A DNA stretch of 64,000 nucleotides from Oceanibacterium hippocampi (GCF_900172325.1 NZ_FWFR01000002.1:186001-250000), one strand, 5' to 3'. Shown: positions 9,425 to 17,391, counted from the stretch's first letter. Notes: generated from the letters alone by a model not told the origin. Made by a program: numbers and translations.

Positions 9425-10294
9425 GTGTCCAAGCCAAGCAACGAACCCGATATCGCCGCCCTGCTGGGCCGTATTGCCGACAGCCTCGAGCGGATCGCCC
9501 CGCCGCCGGCGCCCTTCACCTCGCTCGATTCCGCCAATGCCTTCGTCTGGCATGCGGAAAGCGATCGCCTGCAGCCGGTACCGTCCGTGAACCGCGTCGA
9601 GATCGACCTGTTGCGCGGCATCGACCGGGTGCGCGACATCCTGCTCGACAATACCCGGCGCTTCGCCGCCGGCCTGCCCGCCAACAACGCGCTGCTCTGG
9701 GGCGCCCGCGGCATGGGCAAGAGCTCGCTCGTCAAGGCCGTGCACGCGACGGTCAACGAAGGCAGCGACGCCCGGCTGGTGCTGGTCGAGATCCATCGGG
9801 AGGATATACCCACCCTGCCCCGCCTGCTCACCCGGCTGGCGGCGACGAGCCGGCGCTGCATCCTGTTCTGTGACGATCTCTCCTTCGATGGCGAGGATGC
9901 CGCCTACAAGTCGCTGAAGGCGGTGCTGGAAGGCGGAATCGAGGGCCGGCCCGACAACGTCATCTTCTATGCGACCTCGAATCGCCGCCACCTGCTGCCG
10001 CGCGACATGATGGAGAACGAGCGGTCAACCGCGATCAATCCGGCCGAGGCGGTCGAGGAGAAGGTTTCGCTCTCCGACCGGTTCGGCCTCTGGCTCGGCT
10101 TCCACAGCTGTTCCCAGGCCGACTACCTGGCGATGATCCAGGGCTATGCGGCCAACTACGGGCTCGACATGGCGGAAGAGGAATTGCGGGCCGAGGCCAT
10201 CGAATGGGCCATGACACGGGGCGCGCGGTCGGGGCGCGTCGCCTGGCAGTTCGTGCAGGACCTGGCCGGCCGACTGGGCCGCCAGCTCGGCTGA
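9425..10294 (+). CDS. DUF815 family AAA-type ATPase
   Basis: This 289-residue ATPase belongs to the DUF815 family, common in proteobacteria and of unknown cellular role. It has a Walker A at about residues 92-100 (WGARGMGKSSLVKA), a Walker B-like CILFCDDLSF, and a sensor-like block VIFYATSNRRHLLPRDM. The segment GLWLGFHSCSQADYLAMI is also typical of the family. The start is GTG. It lies divergently from yajC, an arrangement seen in other alphaproteobacteria. What it remodels is not known. Confidence 0.88.
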   Translation: MSKPSNEPDIAALLGRIADSLERIAPPPAPFTSLDSANAFVWHAESDRLQPVPSVNRVEIDLLRGIDRVRDILLDNTRRFAAGLPANNALLWGARGMGKSSLVKAVHATVNEGSDARLVLVEIHREDIPTLPRLLTRLAATSRRCILFCDDLSFDGEDAAYKSLKAVLEGGIEGRPDNVIFYATSNRRHLLPRDMMENERSTAINPAEAVEEKVSLSDRFGLWLGFHSCSQADYLAMIQGYAANYGLDMAEEELRAEAIEWAMTRGARSGRVAWQFVQDLAGRLGRQLG

Positions 10295-10422
10295 GGCCGC
10301 CGCAACGTACGGGCGATTTCGGCCCGGGTCGTGATCGCCGACACTTTACGGCCATGGACCCGCCCCGCTAGTCTCGTTCAGCGTGGCAGTGATTACGGGC
10401 TCTGAAGGAGTGCGGCAACGAA

Positions 10423-11262
10423 ATGGAAGCCTTCGACGCGAAGGGCATACTGGTCGAGAATTTCGTTGGGCGCCTGGAGGCCGGGTATCGCCGGCTGTTC
10501 GGCGACAGCAATGCCGAGAACGCCAACCTGATCCGCACCTCGGCGACGATGGCGATGGAGATCATCTCCAACTCGGACGCGCTCTACCATAACGTCGAGC
10601 ACAGCATGCTGGTCACCCTGGTCGGCCAGGAAATGCTGCGCGGGAAGTTCCTGAGCGAGGGCAGCGTCAGCGAGCGCGACTGGGTGCATTTCGTCATCTC
10701 TCTGCTCTGTCACGATATCGGCTACGTGCGCGGGATCTGTCCGGGCGACCGGCCGGGCCACGCGGTCATCGACGGCGACGGCAACACGATCGAGATACCG
10801 GCCGGCGCGACCGACGCCTTCCTCACCCCGCATCATGTCGAGCGTGGCAAGCTGTTCGTCCTGTTCCGTTTTCGCGATCATCCGCTGGTCGATTGCAACG
10901 TCATTGCCGACAATATCGAGCGAACCCGCTTCCCGGTGCCCGCGAACGAGGATTCGGAGGAGAGCGGCGACTACCCCGGACTGATCCGGGCGGCCGACCT
11001 GGTCGGCCAGCTCGCCGATCCGGATTATCTGACCAAGGTCGCGGCGCTTTATCACGAGTTCGCCGAGACCGGGGCAAACCGCGTTCTCGGCGCGACCTCG
11101 CCGGAGGATCTGCGCGAGACCTATCCTGACTTCTTCTGGTCCCATGTCAGCGACCATGTGGCGACCGGGCTTCGCTATCTTCGGGTGACACGCGAGGGAC
11201 GGCACTGGGAAGCCGGCCTCTATTCGCATGTCTTCACCGAAGAACATCGTCACGCGCTCTGA
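10423..11262 (+). CDS. HD-domain metalloprotein with intact metal site (Npun_R2479-like)
   Basis: This 279-residue protein has an HD-type phosphohydrolase fold. Likely metal ligands are H60 (LYHNVEHSMLV), H97-D98 (LLCHDIGY), H137-H138 (TPHHVERGKLF) and D192 (IRAADLVGQLADP). The pattern resembles the bacterial HD metalloprotein group called Npun_R2479 family and is distantly like cyclic-nucleotide phosphodiesterases. The substrate is unknown. The stop is 9 bp before a paralogue in the same direction, so the two are almost certainly co-transcribed. The paralogue has lost the metal site, which suggests a catalytic/regulatory pair. Confidence 0.8.
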   Translation: MEAFDAKGILVENFVGRLEAGYRRLFGDSNAENANLIRTSATMAMEIISNSDALYHNVEHSMLVTLVGQEMLRGKFLSEGSVSERDWVHFVISLLCHDIGYVRGICPGDRPGHAVIDGDGNTIEIPAGATDAFLTPHHVERGKLFVLFRFRDHPLVDCNVIADNIERTRFPVPANEDSEESGDYPGLIRAADLVGQLADPDYLTKVAALYHEFAETGANRVLGATSPEDLRETYPDFFWSHVSDHVATGLRYLRVTREGRHWEAGLYSHVFTEEHRHAL

Positions 11263-11271
11263 GCCGCCGAC

Positions 11272-12126
11272 ATGTTCAAACCCAACGAGATTCTCATCGA
11301 CGCCTTCTCCGACCGGCTGCGGGACGAGTATCGCGACGTCTTCGGCAGCGAGAAGCCGGCCTATGCCGACCGACTGGCCCATATCGGGCGGATGGCGCTG
11401 ACCTGGATCGTGCGCTCCGACGCGCTCTACCACACCATCGATCATGCCATGCATGTCAGCATGGTCGGCGCCGACATCCTGCGCGGGCGGATGATCGCGG
11501 ACAACGACGTGACGCCGGACGACTGGCTGCATTTCATCGCCTCGTCGCTCTGCTTCGCGATCGGCTTCACGCCCGGCTGCTGTCCCGGCGACAGCCGGGA
11601 CGCGGCGGTGATCGCGGCCGACGGTTCGACGCTCAGCCTGCCGCGCGGGGCGACGGGCGGCATTCTCTGGCCCTACTACACCGACCGCAGCCAGATCTTC
11701 GTCCGCCGCTATTTCAGGGACGATACCGTGATCGACGCGGAACGGATCGCCGCGACCATCGACTACACGCGCTTTCCGCCGCTGCCCGACCGCAATCTCG
11801 ACACCATGAGTTTCCCAGGGCTGCTGCGCGCGGCGCATTACATCGGCGCGATCGCCGACCTGCATTTCCACCAGCGCATGACACCGCTCTTCCTCGAACT
11901 CGACGAATGCGGGCTGGCCAGGGATCTCGGCTATCACTCGGTCGCCGATCTCCGGGAGAAGTATCCGACCCTGTTCTGGACGACATTGCATCCGCTGGTC
12001 GCCGACGGCATGCGGTTGCTGTCCCATACCGGCCAGGGGCGGCGCTGGATCTCGATCCTGCATGCCAACGTCATGATCGAGGAGCATTCCGATGACCGCG
12101 CCGACGGTGTCGCGAACCGGCGCTAG
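11272..12126 (+). CDS. HD-domain paralogue with degenerate metal site (pseudoenzyme)
   Basis: This 284-residue protein aligns along its whole length with the preceding HD protein; shared blocks include SDALYH, CCPGD/ICPGD, DYTRFP/ERTRFP, FPGLLRAA/YPGLIRAA and DLREKYPTLFW/DLRETYPDFFW. Nearly every metal ligand has changed. The HD pair is now F95-A96 (LCFAIGF), the HH pair is Y135-Y136, and the distal Asp is H189. Only the first His (H58) remains. The frame is intact and the fold signature conserved, so it looks like a selected pseudoenzyme rather than a decaying gene. It may bind ligand or its partner without turnover. Confidence 0.8.
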   Translation: MFKPNEILIDAFSDRLRDEYRDVFGSEKPAYADRLAHIGRMALTWIVRSDALYHTIDHAMHVSMVGADILRGRMIADNDVTPDDWLHFIASSLCFAIGFTPGCCPGDSRDAAVIAADGSTLSLPRGATGGILWPYYTDRSQIFVRRYFRDDTVIDAERIAATIDYTRFPPLPDRNLDTMSFPGLLRAAHYIGAIADLHFHQRMTPLFLELDECGLARDLGYHSVADLREKYPTLFWTTLHPLVADGMRLLSHTGQGRRWISILHANVMIEEHSDDRADGVANRR

Positions 12127-12162
12127 GGCTAGGCCGTTCCGATCGATCGGCCGCGGCCCTAG
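12123..12162. terminator. Large inverted repeat spanning two convergent stop codons
   Basis: CTAGGGC at 12123-12129 pairs with GCCCTAG at 12156-12162. An inner GGCCG (12132-12136) pairs with CGGCC (12148-12152). The outer arms contain the TAG stops of the HD paralogue (plus strand) and of the secreted protein gene (minus strand). No T-run follows on either side, so it is a hairpin barrier or a factor-dependent bidirectional terminator rather than a classical intrinsic one. Confidence 0.5.
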
Positions 12163-12806
12163 CCGCCGATCAGCCCGTGATGACGAATGACACCGCGATA
12201 GACCTCGAGGGCCTCGCGAAAACCGGCGAGCGGGACGCGCATGTCGAGCGGCATGCCGTCGGGCGCCGTCTGGACGCGATAGACGACGTCCCGGCCACCC
12301 AGCAGGGCGACGATCAGGTCGCGCGCCGCCTCGCCGTCGAAGCGGGCGACGCTGTCGGCGGCGACCGCCGCCTCCCGGACCGGGCCGTCATCGACCCGGA
12401 TGCTGAGCGCGGTGCCCGGCATCACGGTGGCCCGGACCTCGATCGCGACCTGGAAACGTTCGGCGGCGATCTCGCCGACATGCAGGATGTTCTGCGGCCA
12501 GTTCGCCGAGAGCGCCGTGCGCGGCGCCGCCAGCGAGCAGGATTTTCGCCCGCTCGCCATGTTCTGCCAGCAGGTCACCGACCAGGCGTCGGCGATCCGG
12601 TAGAAGAAGACGTAGGGGGTTTGGGCCGAAGCCGGCATCGCCGCGCCGAACAGCAGCACGGCCAGCACGATCCCGAGCCGTCGGCCGGCCGGGCTTCTCG
12701 GTCCAAGGGCGCGGGCGGCCGGGCGCGACGTTGCCCGCCGCCCAGTCCGAAGCTCAGGAGCGAAGTTCAGCGATCTTCTGGTCCGTGTTGTACTGGCTGA
12801 GCGCAT
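12159..12806 (-). CDS. Secreted protein of unknown function (weakly IalB-like)
   Basis: The protein has a clear cleavable signal, LGIVLAVLLFGAAMPASAQ, preceded by a long Arg-rich leader of about 43 residues. The mature part contains WQNMASGRKSCSLA, ALSIRVDDGP and a basic C-terminal helix. This is faintly like the invasion-associated locus B fold, but I would not assign it. The start is uncertain. The ATG at 12806 overlaps the upstream YqaE-like gene by 53 bp, and the alternative is a GTG inside the signal core, which would leave no positive n-region. The overlap suggests translational coupling. Its end shares an inverted repeat with the convergent HD gene. Confidence 0.6.
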   Translation of the reverse strand: MRSASTTRTRRSLNFAPELRTGRRATSRPAARALGPRSPAGRRLGIVLAVLLFGAAMPASAQTPYVFFYRIADAWSVTCWQNMASGRKSCSLAAPRTALSANWPQNILHVGEIAAERFQVAIEVRATVMPGTALSIRVDDGPVREAAVAADSVARFDGEAARDLIVALLGGRDVVYRVQTAPDGMPLDMRVPLAGFREALEVYRGVIRHHGLIGG

Positions 12807-12939
12807 AGACCGCCCAGATCGCCGCCGGAACCCAGCCGATCACGGTGATCTGCAGGATCAGGCAGATGATTCCGGCGATCGGCCGGCCGATGGTGAAGAA
12901 GAGCAGCCACGGCAGCAGCAGGGCGATGAGCAGACGCAT
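12754..12939 (-). CDS. YqaE/Pmp3 family small membrane protein
   Basis: This 61-residue hydrophobic protein has two membrane segments and matches the Pmp3/YqaE (UPF0057) family: LLPWLLFFTIGRPIAGIICL followed by QITVIGWVPAAIWAVYAL. Eukaryotic Pmp3 proteins affect membrane potential and salt tolerance; bacterial members are often stress-induced, and their mechanism is unknown. Its C-terminal coding end overlaps the extended start of the secreted-protein gene downstream. Confidence 0.9.
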   Translation of the reverse strand: MRLLIALLLPWLLFFTIGRPIAGIICLILQITVIGWVPAAIWAVYALSQYNTDQKIAELRS

Positions 12940-13026
12940 GTCGTTTTCCCGTTCTGTTTCCGGTCATCCTTGCCCGGTCATGTTCGCCTTGCAAGTTGGA
13001 ACTGCCGCGCCCGCCGGCCGCGGGCG

Positions 13027-13842
13027 TCAGGCCCCGAACACCTTCTGCAGGATTTCCGTCGTCCGTTTCGCCGGATTGTTGCGGATCGCGGCTTCCTCGA
13101 TGGCGACGTAATGGAAGATCCCGTCGAGGCCGAGATCGAGCACGTGCCCGGTCAGGTTGGCCTTCACGTCCGGCATGAAGGGCAGGCCCTTGTACTGCCC
13201 CATGACCGAATCGTAGCTCTGGATCGCGCCCACGTCGGCCAGGCTGTCGTCGACCACCGGCCGCATCGCATCGCGCAGCGGATCGCTCATCTTGCCGCGG
13301 AAATACTGGGTCGCGGCGTCGTCCGCCCCCTTGTAGATCTCCTGCACGTCGTCCCAGGTCATCTCGGTGATGGCATTGCCGAAAATCGAGGTCGCGGCCG
13401 GCGTCGCCGTCTCGGCGGCGCGATTGAGGCGCAGTTCGAGATCGTCCAGCATGGCGGAATAGCCGAGCGGCTTCAGTGCCTTCTGGACCGGCTTCATGCT
13501 GTCGGGCAGCGGGATATGGATGGCGCTGTCGAGGTTGAAACCGTCCTGGATGCCAAGCTGGGAAACCACGCTCTCGGTCCCGACGCGAAGCGCGTCCTTC
13601 AGGCCGGAGGCGATGTCGCTGTTGCTCAGCATGCTGCCGGCCCCGCCGGAGCCGCCCGATCCGCCCATGCCCTTGAGCAGGTCCTGGCCCTTCTGCAGCA
13701 GGTCTTGCGCCGTCGCAGGCCGCGCCGCGAGGAACATCAGAACGGCCAATCCTGCCGTACTGCCGGCAAGGAAGCGGCGGCGGGCCGACACGAGGGAAAT
13801 GCTGTCGGTGGTTCCGGGCACGAGGCCGGTCGATCTCGTCAT
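13027..13842 (-). CDS. DUF4197 family protein with Tat signal
   Basis: This is a 271-residue exported protein of the DUF4197 family. The N-terminus has a twin-arginine signal (ARRRFLAG, then the hydrophobic TAGLAVLMFLAARPATAQ). A Gly/Ser-rich linker follows, then the DUF4197 domain with SGLKDALRVGTESVVSQLG, IHIPLPDSMKPVQKAL and YFRGKMSDPLRDAMRPVV. The frame is open to 13935. GGAGAAGG abuts the ATG at 13851 but lies 9 nt from the ATG at 13842, so I choose the latter. Function is unknown; the family is periplasmic and helical. Confidence 0.88.
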   Translation of the reverse strand: MTRSTGLVPGTTDSISLVSARRRFLAGSTAGLAVLMFLAARPATAQDLLQKGQDLLKGMGGSGGSGGAGSMLSNSDIASGLKDALRVGTESVVSQLGIQDGFNLDSAIHIPLPDSMKPVQKALKPLGYSAMLDDLELRLNRAAETATPAATSIFGNAITEMTWDDVQEIYKGADDAATQYFRGKMSDPLRDAMRPVVDDSLADVGAIQSYDSVMGQYKGLPFMPDVKANLTGHVLDLGLDGIFHYVAIEEAAIRNNPAKRTTEILQKVFGA

Positions 13843-14011
13843 AATGGTCATCCTTCTCCGAACGCGTTCATCAGCCCCCACCACAGATGGAATGCTATAC
13901 AAATGATATATGATATGCGAATGCGGCGCGCACATGACGAATGTGACTCAACGACGCGCCTATACGCGATGTGGGGAGAAAGATACTCCGGCGCAGGGAT
14001 CTGACGAGTGG
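13843..14011 (-). other. AT-rich intergenic stretch between tRNA-Thr and the DUF4197 gene
   Basis: The stretch 13890-13920 is notably AT-rich for this genome (it includes CATATCATATATC on the minus strand) and probably holds the promoter of the DUF4197 gene. I see no clear paired -35/-10 and no terminator for the upstream tRNA. Confidence 0.3.
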
Positions 14012-14087
14012 TGGTGCCGCATGTCGGACTCGAACCAACGACCCCCTCATTACGAATGAGGTGCTCTACCAACTGAGCTAATGCGGC
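14012..14087 (-). tRNA. tRNA-Thr (anticodon CGU)
   Basis: The minus strand reads a complete 76-nt tRNA with encoded CCA. The acceptor stem is GCCGCAT/ATGCGGC. The anticodon stem CCTCA/TGAGG encloses the loop TTCGTAA, giving anticodon CGT, and the T-loop is GGTTCGAGTCC. It decodes ACG threonine codons. No intron is present. Confidence 0.97.
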
Positions 14088-14205
14088 CCAATGCTCTCCA
14101 CTCGATCAGCGGCCATGAGCGGGTTGCCCCCGTCCCGGCCCCTGTCCCTCCGTCGCCGTGTGGTCGGGCGGCGCATCCGGGGACAACGTCGCCCCGGCAG
14201 CCGGT

Positions 14206-15444
14206 CTAGACCGGCCCGGAAGCCGCCGGAACATAGGCTGATTGCCGGGCCTTTGCAACCCCGACGGGGGCGTTTTCCGACGCCCGAATCCGCAGTGCGG
14301 TGGGGACTTTCTGCGGCACCGTCACGCGCACGGTCGTGCCCTCGCCGACGACGCTTTCGATTTCCAGACTGCCGTCGTGAAGTTCCGCCAGTTTGCGCGA
14401 CAGCGGCAGGCCGAGCCCGGTTCCCTCGTAGCGTCGGTCGTCGCCGCCGTCGATCTGGCTGAACGGCTCCATCGCCCTGGCGATATTCTCCGCCGCGATG
14501 CCGATCCCGGTATCGGCGACGACGATCCGGAACTGGCCCCGGGAGATCTCGCACCGGACCGTGACCCGGCCGCCGGTCGGTGTGAACTTCACCGCGTTGG
14601 TGATCAGGTTGATCGCGATCTGCTTGATCTTCATGGCATCTCCGACCACCGGCGGGGCCTTGTCCTCGCCCTCGACGGTCAGCTCGACCCCGGCGATACG
14701 GGCCCGTTCCGCGAGCAGCCTGGCGGCATCGCGGAGCAGACGGTGGAGATCGAAGCGGTCGATGGAAAGCTCGAGCTTGCCGGCCTCGGCCTTTGAGATG
14801 TCGAGGATATTGTTGATCAGCCCGAGCAGGTGCTGGCCGGATTCGTGGACGTCGTCGATGTAGTCGCGATAGCGCGCGTTGGCGATCGGCCCGAAGATCT
14901 CGCCCCGGATGATGTCCGCGAAACCGATGATCGCGTTGAGCGGGGTGCGGAGTTCGTGGCTCATGTTGGCGAGGAAGATCGATTTCGACCGGTTCGCCTC
15001 CGCCTCGCGGACAAGCGCGATATCGAGGGCGGATTCGCGATGCTGCAGTTCGGCCACGGTCGCGCGGAGCACCGAGAAGGCCGAGCCGATGCCGAGGTAG
15101 CGGCCCTCTTCGGTGCCGATGAAACCGTGCAGCAGGAGCCCCGGCCGATCGGTCAGGATCAGCTCGCGCAGGCGGTCCCGGGTCATTTTGACATCGACGA
15201 CGAACGGCGCCGGGTCCATCAGCGTCGCGATCGCCTTCCGTTCGTAGAGCGGCCGGCCGAAGCGGTCGGCGAGCCGTCCGTAAAGGTCCTGGCGGTTGAC
15301 CATCCCGACCGGCCGTTCACCCTTGACGACCGCGAGATTGAGCACGTCCGGTTCCCGTTCGAAGCGCTCGTAGACCGCCGCGCAGGTCATGTCGACCGGG
15401 ATCGGCGCGGCTTTCTCGAGCAGATCCCGTAGTCCCGAATTCAT
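14206..15444 (-). CDS. Sensor histidine kinase with N-terminal CBS-like region
   Basis: This cytoplasmic histidine kinase has 412 residues. The first 120 or so resemble a pair of CBS-like modules (LNLAVVKGERPVGMVNRQDLYGRL, then IATLMDPAPFVVD). A short helix follows, then HisKA with the H-box FLANMSHELRTPLNAIIGF, and HATPase_c with the N-box INLITNAVKFTP and the G-boxes VADTGIGI and GTGLGLPLSRKL. There are no membrane segments. The ATG at 15444 has GGAAGAGA 6 nt upstream and is preferred over the one at 15468. No response regulator is adjacent; the nearest is the lone receiver protein at 17017-17391. Confidence 0.9.
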   Translation of the reverse strand: MNSGLRDLLEKAAPIPVDMTCAAVYERFEREPDVLNLAVVKGERPVGMVNRQDLYGRLADRFGRPLYERKAIATLMDPAPFVVDVKMTRDRLRELILTDRPGLLLHGFIGTEEGRYLGIGSAFSVLRATVAELQHRESALDIALVREAEANRSKSIFLANMSHELRTPLNAIIGFADIIRGEIFGPIANARYRDYIDDVHESGQHLLGLINNILDISKAEAGKLELSIDRFDLHRLLRDAARLLAERARIAGVELTVEGEDKAPPVVGDAMKIKQIAINLITNAVKFTPTGGRVTVRCEISRGQFRIVVADTGIGIAAENIARAMEPFSQIDGGDDRRYEGTGLGLPLSRKLAELHDGSLEIESVVGEGTTVRVTVPQKVPTALRIRASENAPVGVAKARQSAYVPAASGPV

Positions 15445-15571
15445 GATGTCTCTTCCACGCGAACCCATCGTCCCGCCCCCGTTCTGGGGCGCGCGCGGTT
15501 ACCAAATGCTTAGCGCAGGATGAAACTCTCGTGACAGGCGCCGGTGCCGGGATCGGCCCGCGCGGAACGCC

Positions 15572-15823
15572 TCAGCCGCGGCGGCGGAACCAGGACAGGA
15601 GATAGGCGCCGCCCCAGATCGGCAGCACCACGACGGCACCGATCAGAATGTAGGGAACGGCCCAGCGGACGCCGTTGACGGCGGCGTTGAACAGCCGCGA
15701 GATGGCGCCGCCCAGGTCCTGGAAGACGGCCTGCGGCGTCACGTCGAACCACGACATGGCAAGGCCGACGATCAACGAGGCGATCAGCAGCTTGAGAATC
15801 AGGCCGGGCAGGTTCTTCGGCAT
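15572..15823 (-). CDS. Small membrane protein, DUF6460-like
   Basis: This 83-residue protein has two membrane segments, LILKLLIASLIVGLAMSW and VPYILIGAVVVLPIWGGAYLL, and ends in FRRRG. It matches what I recall of the DUF6460 family, small alphaproteobacterial membrane proteins of unknown role. GGGAAG precedes the ATG at 15823. A longer frame continues upstream across the ArsC-like gene, but the hydrophobic part and the binding site fix the start here. Confidence 0.7.
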   Translation of the reverse strand: MPKNLPGLILKLLIASLIVGLAMSWFDVTPQAVFQDLGGAISRLFNAAVNGVRWAVPYILIGAVVVLPIWGGAYLLSWFRRRG

Positions 15824-15924
15824 CGTCGTCTTCCCGAAAGCCGGACGATGGCGGTCCGGCCCGCCCTTTGTGCCGAGGGTGCGGGATGCTGTCAACCGAC
15901 CCCGGGCGCCATCGCCCGGGCGGA

Positions 15925-16269
15925 TCAGTGGCCGAGCGAGGCCTGGACCCTGGCGTCGAAACCGACCGTCACGCGCCCGCCGTTCTCGATCAGCGGCCGC
16001 TTCATCAGGGCCGGATGGGCGACGATCAGGTCGATGGCGCGCGATTCGTCGACCTCCGCCTTCGCCGCATCGTCGAGGCCGCGCCAGGTCGTGCCGCGCC
16101 GGTTCAGCAGCGTCTCCCAGCCGACCGCCCGGCACCAGGCGGCGACGGTCTCGCGCGTCGGCGGCTCGGCCCGGACATCGACCAGCCGCGCCGTCAGTCC
16201 TTCCGCCGCCAGCCATTTCAGCGCCTTGCGGCAGCTGTCGCAATTCTTCAGTCCGTAAACGACGATCAT
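15925..16269 (-). CDS. ArsC/Spx-family thioredoxin-fold protein (YffB-like)
   Basis: This 114-residue protein belongs to the ArsC/Spx family of small thioredoxin-fold proteins. The redox motif is YGLKNCDSCRKALKWL near the N-terminus; family blocks VDVRAEPPTRETV and PALMKRPLIENGG follow. This is the YffB type, probably a glutathione-dependent reductase, and not the arsenate reductase of the ars operon at 18668. The frame is open to 16374, but the ATG at 16269 starts directly at the first beta strand and is preceded by GAGGG. Confidence 0.85.
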   Translation of the reverse strand: MIVVYGLKNCDSCRKALKWLAAEGLTARLVDVRAEPPTRETVAAWCRAVGWETLLNRRGTTWRGLDDAAKAEVDESRAIDLIVAHPALMKRPLIENGGRVTVGFDARVQASLGH

Positions 16270-16482
16270 TTTCCCTCGCAGGGCTTGCGGAATACCCGGT
16301 CGAGCACACCCCAAGCCTTGAATTTCCACGGTTTTTTGCTCCGCACTCATAGGATTGACTTGCCCTGTCATCAAGAAGCTTTTAGGTTCGCGAACACGTT
16401 AACGAGTTCCGTCCTGCATCGGGTTCTCGCGGTCGGATAGTGATCGGCCAGGGCCGAACGCGCCTCTCAAAGCAGTGGATAG

Positions 16483-16989
16483 ATGCCAGTGGCGTCGTCG
16501 AAATCGGTTTCAGAAAGTGGCATCGCCTCCCTGCTCGAACATCTGAGCAGGATGATCCACAGCGAGGGCCACACGGCGGGACTCTATCCGGCGCAATGGA
16601 CGGCGCTCCGCTATTTCGCCCGCGCCGACCAGCCGTCGCGGACGACCGCCGAACTGTCCCGTTTCCAGGGCATGCGGATCGGTCCGGTGGCGCGCACGGT
16701 GCGGACACTGGTCGAGAAGGGCTACCTGGAGCGGCGACCGAATCCGCGCAGCAAGCGGGCCGACTTCCTCGAGGTGACGCCGGACGGACGGGCGCTCCTG
16801 GAGGATGACCCGCTGAACAATCTCGCGAGCCTCCTGGAACAGATCCCGGCCGACGAGAAGCGCACCTTCGCGGAGGTGCTCGAGCGAATCATCCTGCTGA
16901 TGTTCCAGACCGGCGAAGGGCTGATCGTCGACGAGCAGGACGATTCCGCGAAACGTCGGCGGCCGCAGCCGGAGCGCAGGGCGAGCTGA
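16483..16989 (+). CDS. MarR family transcriptional regulator
   Basis: This 168-residue winged-helix regulator has YPAQWTALRYFARAD in its helical start, a recognition region TTAELSRFQGMRIGPVARTVRTLVEKG, and the wing YLERRPNPRSKRADFLEVTPDGRALL, where the R-x-K-R-A-D pattern is typical of MarR proteins. The C-terminus is Arg-rich. It is flanked divergently by the ArsC-like gene and convergently by the receiver-domain gene. The ligand and targets are not evident, and no clear palindrome lies in the 213-bp upstream region. Confidence 0.88.
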   Translation: MPVASSKSVSESGIASLLEHLSRMIHSEGHTAGLYPAQWTALRYFARADQPSRTTAELSRFQGMRIGPVARTVRTLVEKGYLERRPNPRSKRADFLEVTPDGRALLEDDPLNNLASLLEQIPADEKRTFAEVLERIILLMFQTGEGLIVDEQDDSAKRRRPQPERRAS

Positions 16990-17030
16990 CGCCCCGTCGG
17001 CGGGCTTCCCGGCGCGTCAGGCGCGGGCGA
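16986..17030. terminator. Inverted repeat spanning the stops of marR and the receiver gene
   Basis: CTGACGC at 16986-16992 pairs with GCGTCAG at 17024-17030, and both arms carry or abut the opposing stop codons. The arrangement mirrors that at 12123-12162. There is no T-run, so any role in ending transcription is inferred from position. Confidence 0.35.
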
Positions 17031-17391
17031 GAAGCTGGCCGACCTCGTTTACCAGGGTCTCGCTGCGGAACGGCTTGTAGACGATCTTGTCCGCGCCCCA
17101 GGTCTCGGCCATCGAGGCCGCGACTTCCAGCGGCACCTTCGGGCCGCCGCCGGACATCACCAGGATCTTGACCCCCGGGCGGCGTTCGCGAAGCCGCTTG
17201 AGCAGCGTCACCCCGTCCATGCCCGGCATCCAGATATCGGTGATCACGAGATCGAAGTCGGTCGCCTCGGAGAGCGTGAGCGCGGCCTGGCCGTTCTCCG
17301 CCTCGGCGACGTCGTGGCCGGCGCGCTCCAGCGACAGGCGGACGGTTTCGCGCACATCGGCGACGTCCTCCACGAGCAGAATCCTTGCCAT
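17017..17391 (-). CDS. Single-domain response regulator (CheY-like receiver)
   Basis: This 124-residue protein is a lone receiver domain. The acidic pair is in ILLVEDVADV, the phospho-acceptor Asp in LVITDIWMPGMDG, the conserved Ser in LVMSGGG and the Lys in YKPFRSE. There is no output domain. The ATG at 17391 is preceded by GGGGACGGGAA. It is an orphan; the closest kinase gene is at 14206-15444 in the same direction but three genes away. It may act in a phosphorelay or on a protein partner. Confidence 0.93.
   Translation of the reverse strand: MARILLVEDVADVRETVRLSLERAGHDVAEAENGQAALTLSEATDFDLVITDIWMPGMDGVTLLKRLRERRPGVKILVMSGGGPKVPLEVAASMAETWGADKIVYKPFRSETLVNEVGQLLARA

Noticed and set aside
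15510-15752. Alternative 80-codon frame over the small membrane-protein gene
   Set aside because: Its translation is Arg/Pro-rich shadow sequence; the other frame gives a clean two-helix DUF6460-like protein with a ribosome binding site.
15925-16269. A second arsenate reductase linked to the ars operon
   Set aside because: It is the YffB/Spx-type thioredoxin fold with CxxC, separated from the ars operon by two genes and by direction changes; the true ArsC is at 18668-19180.
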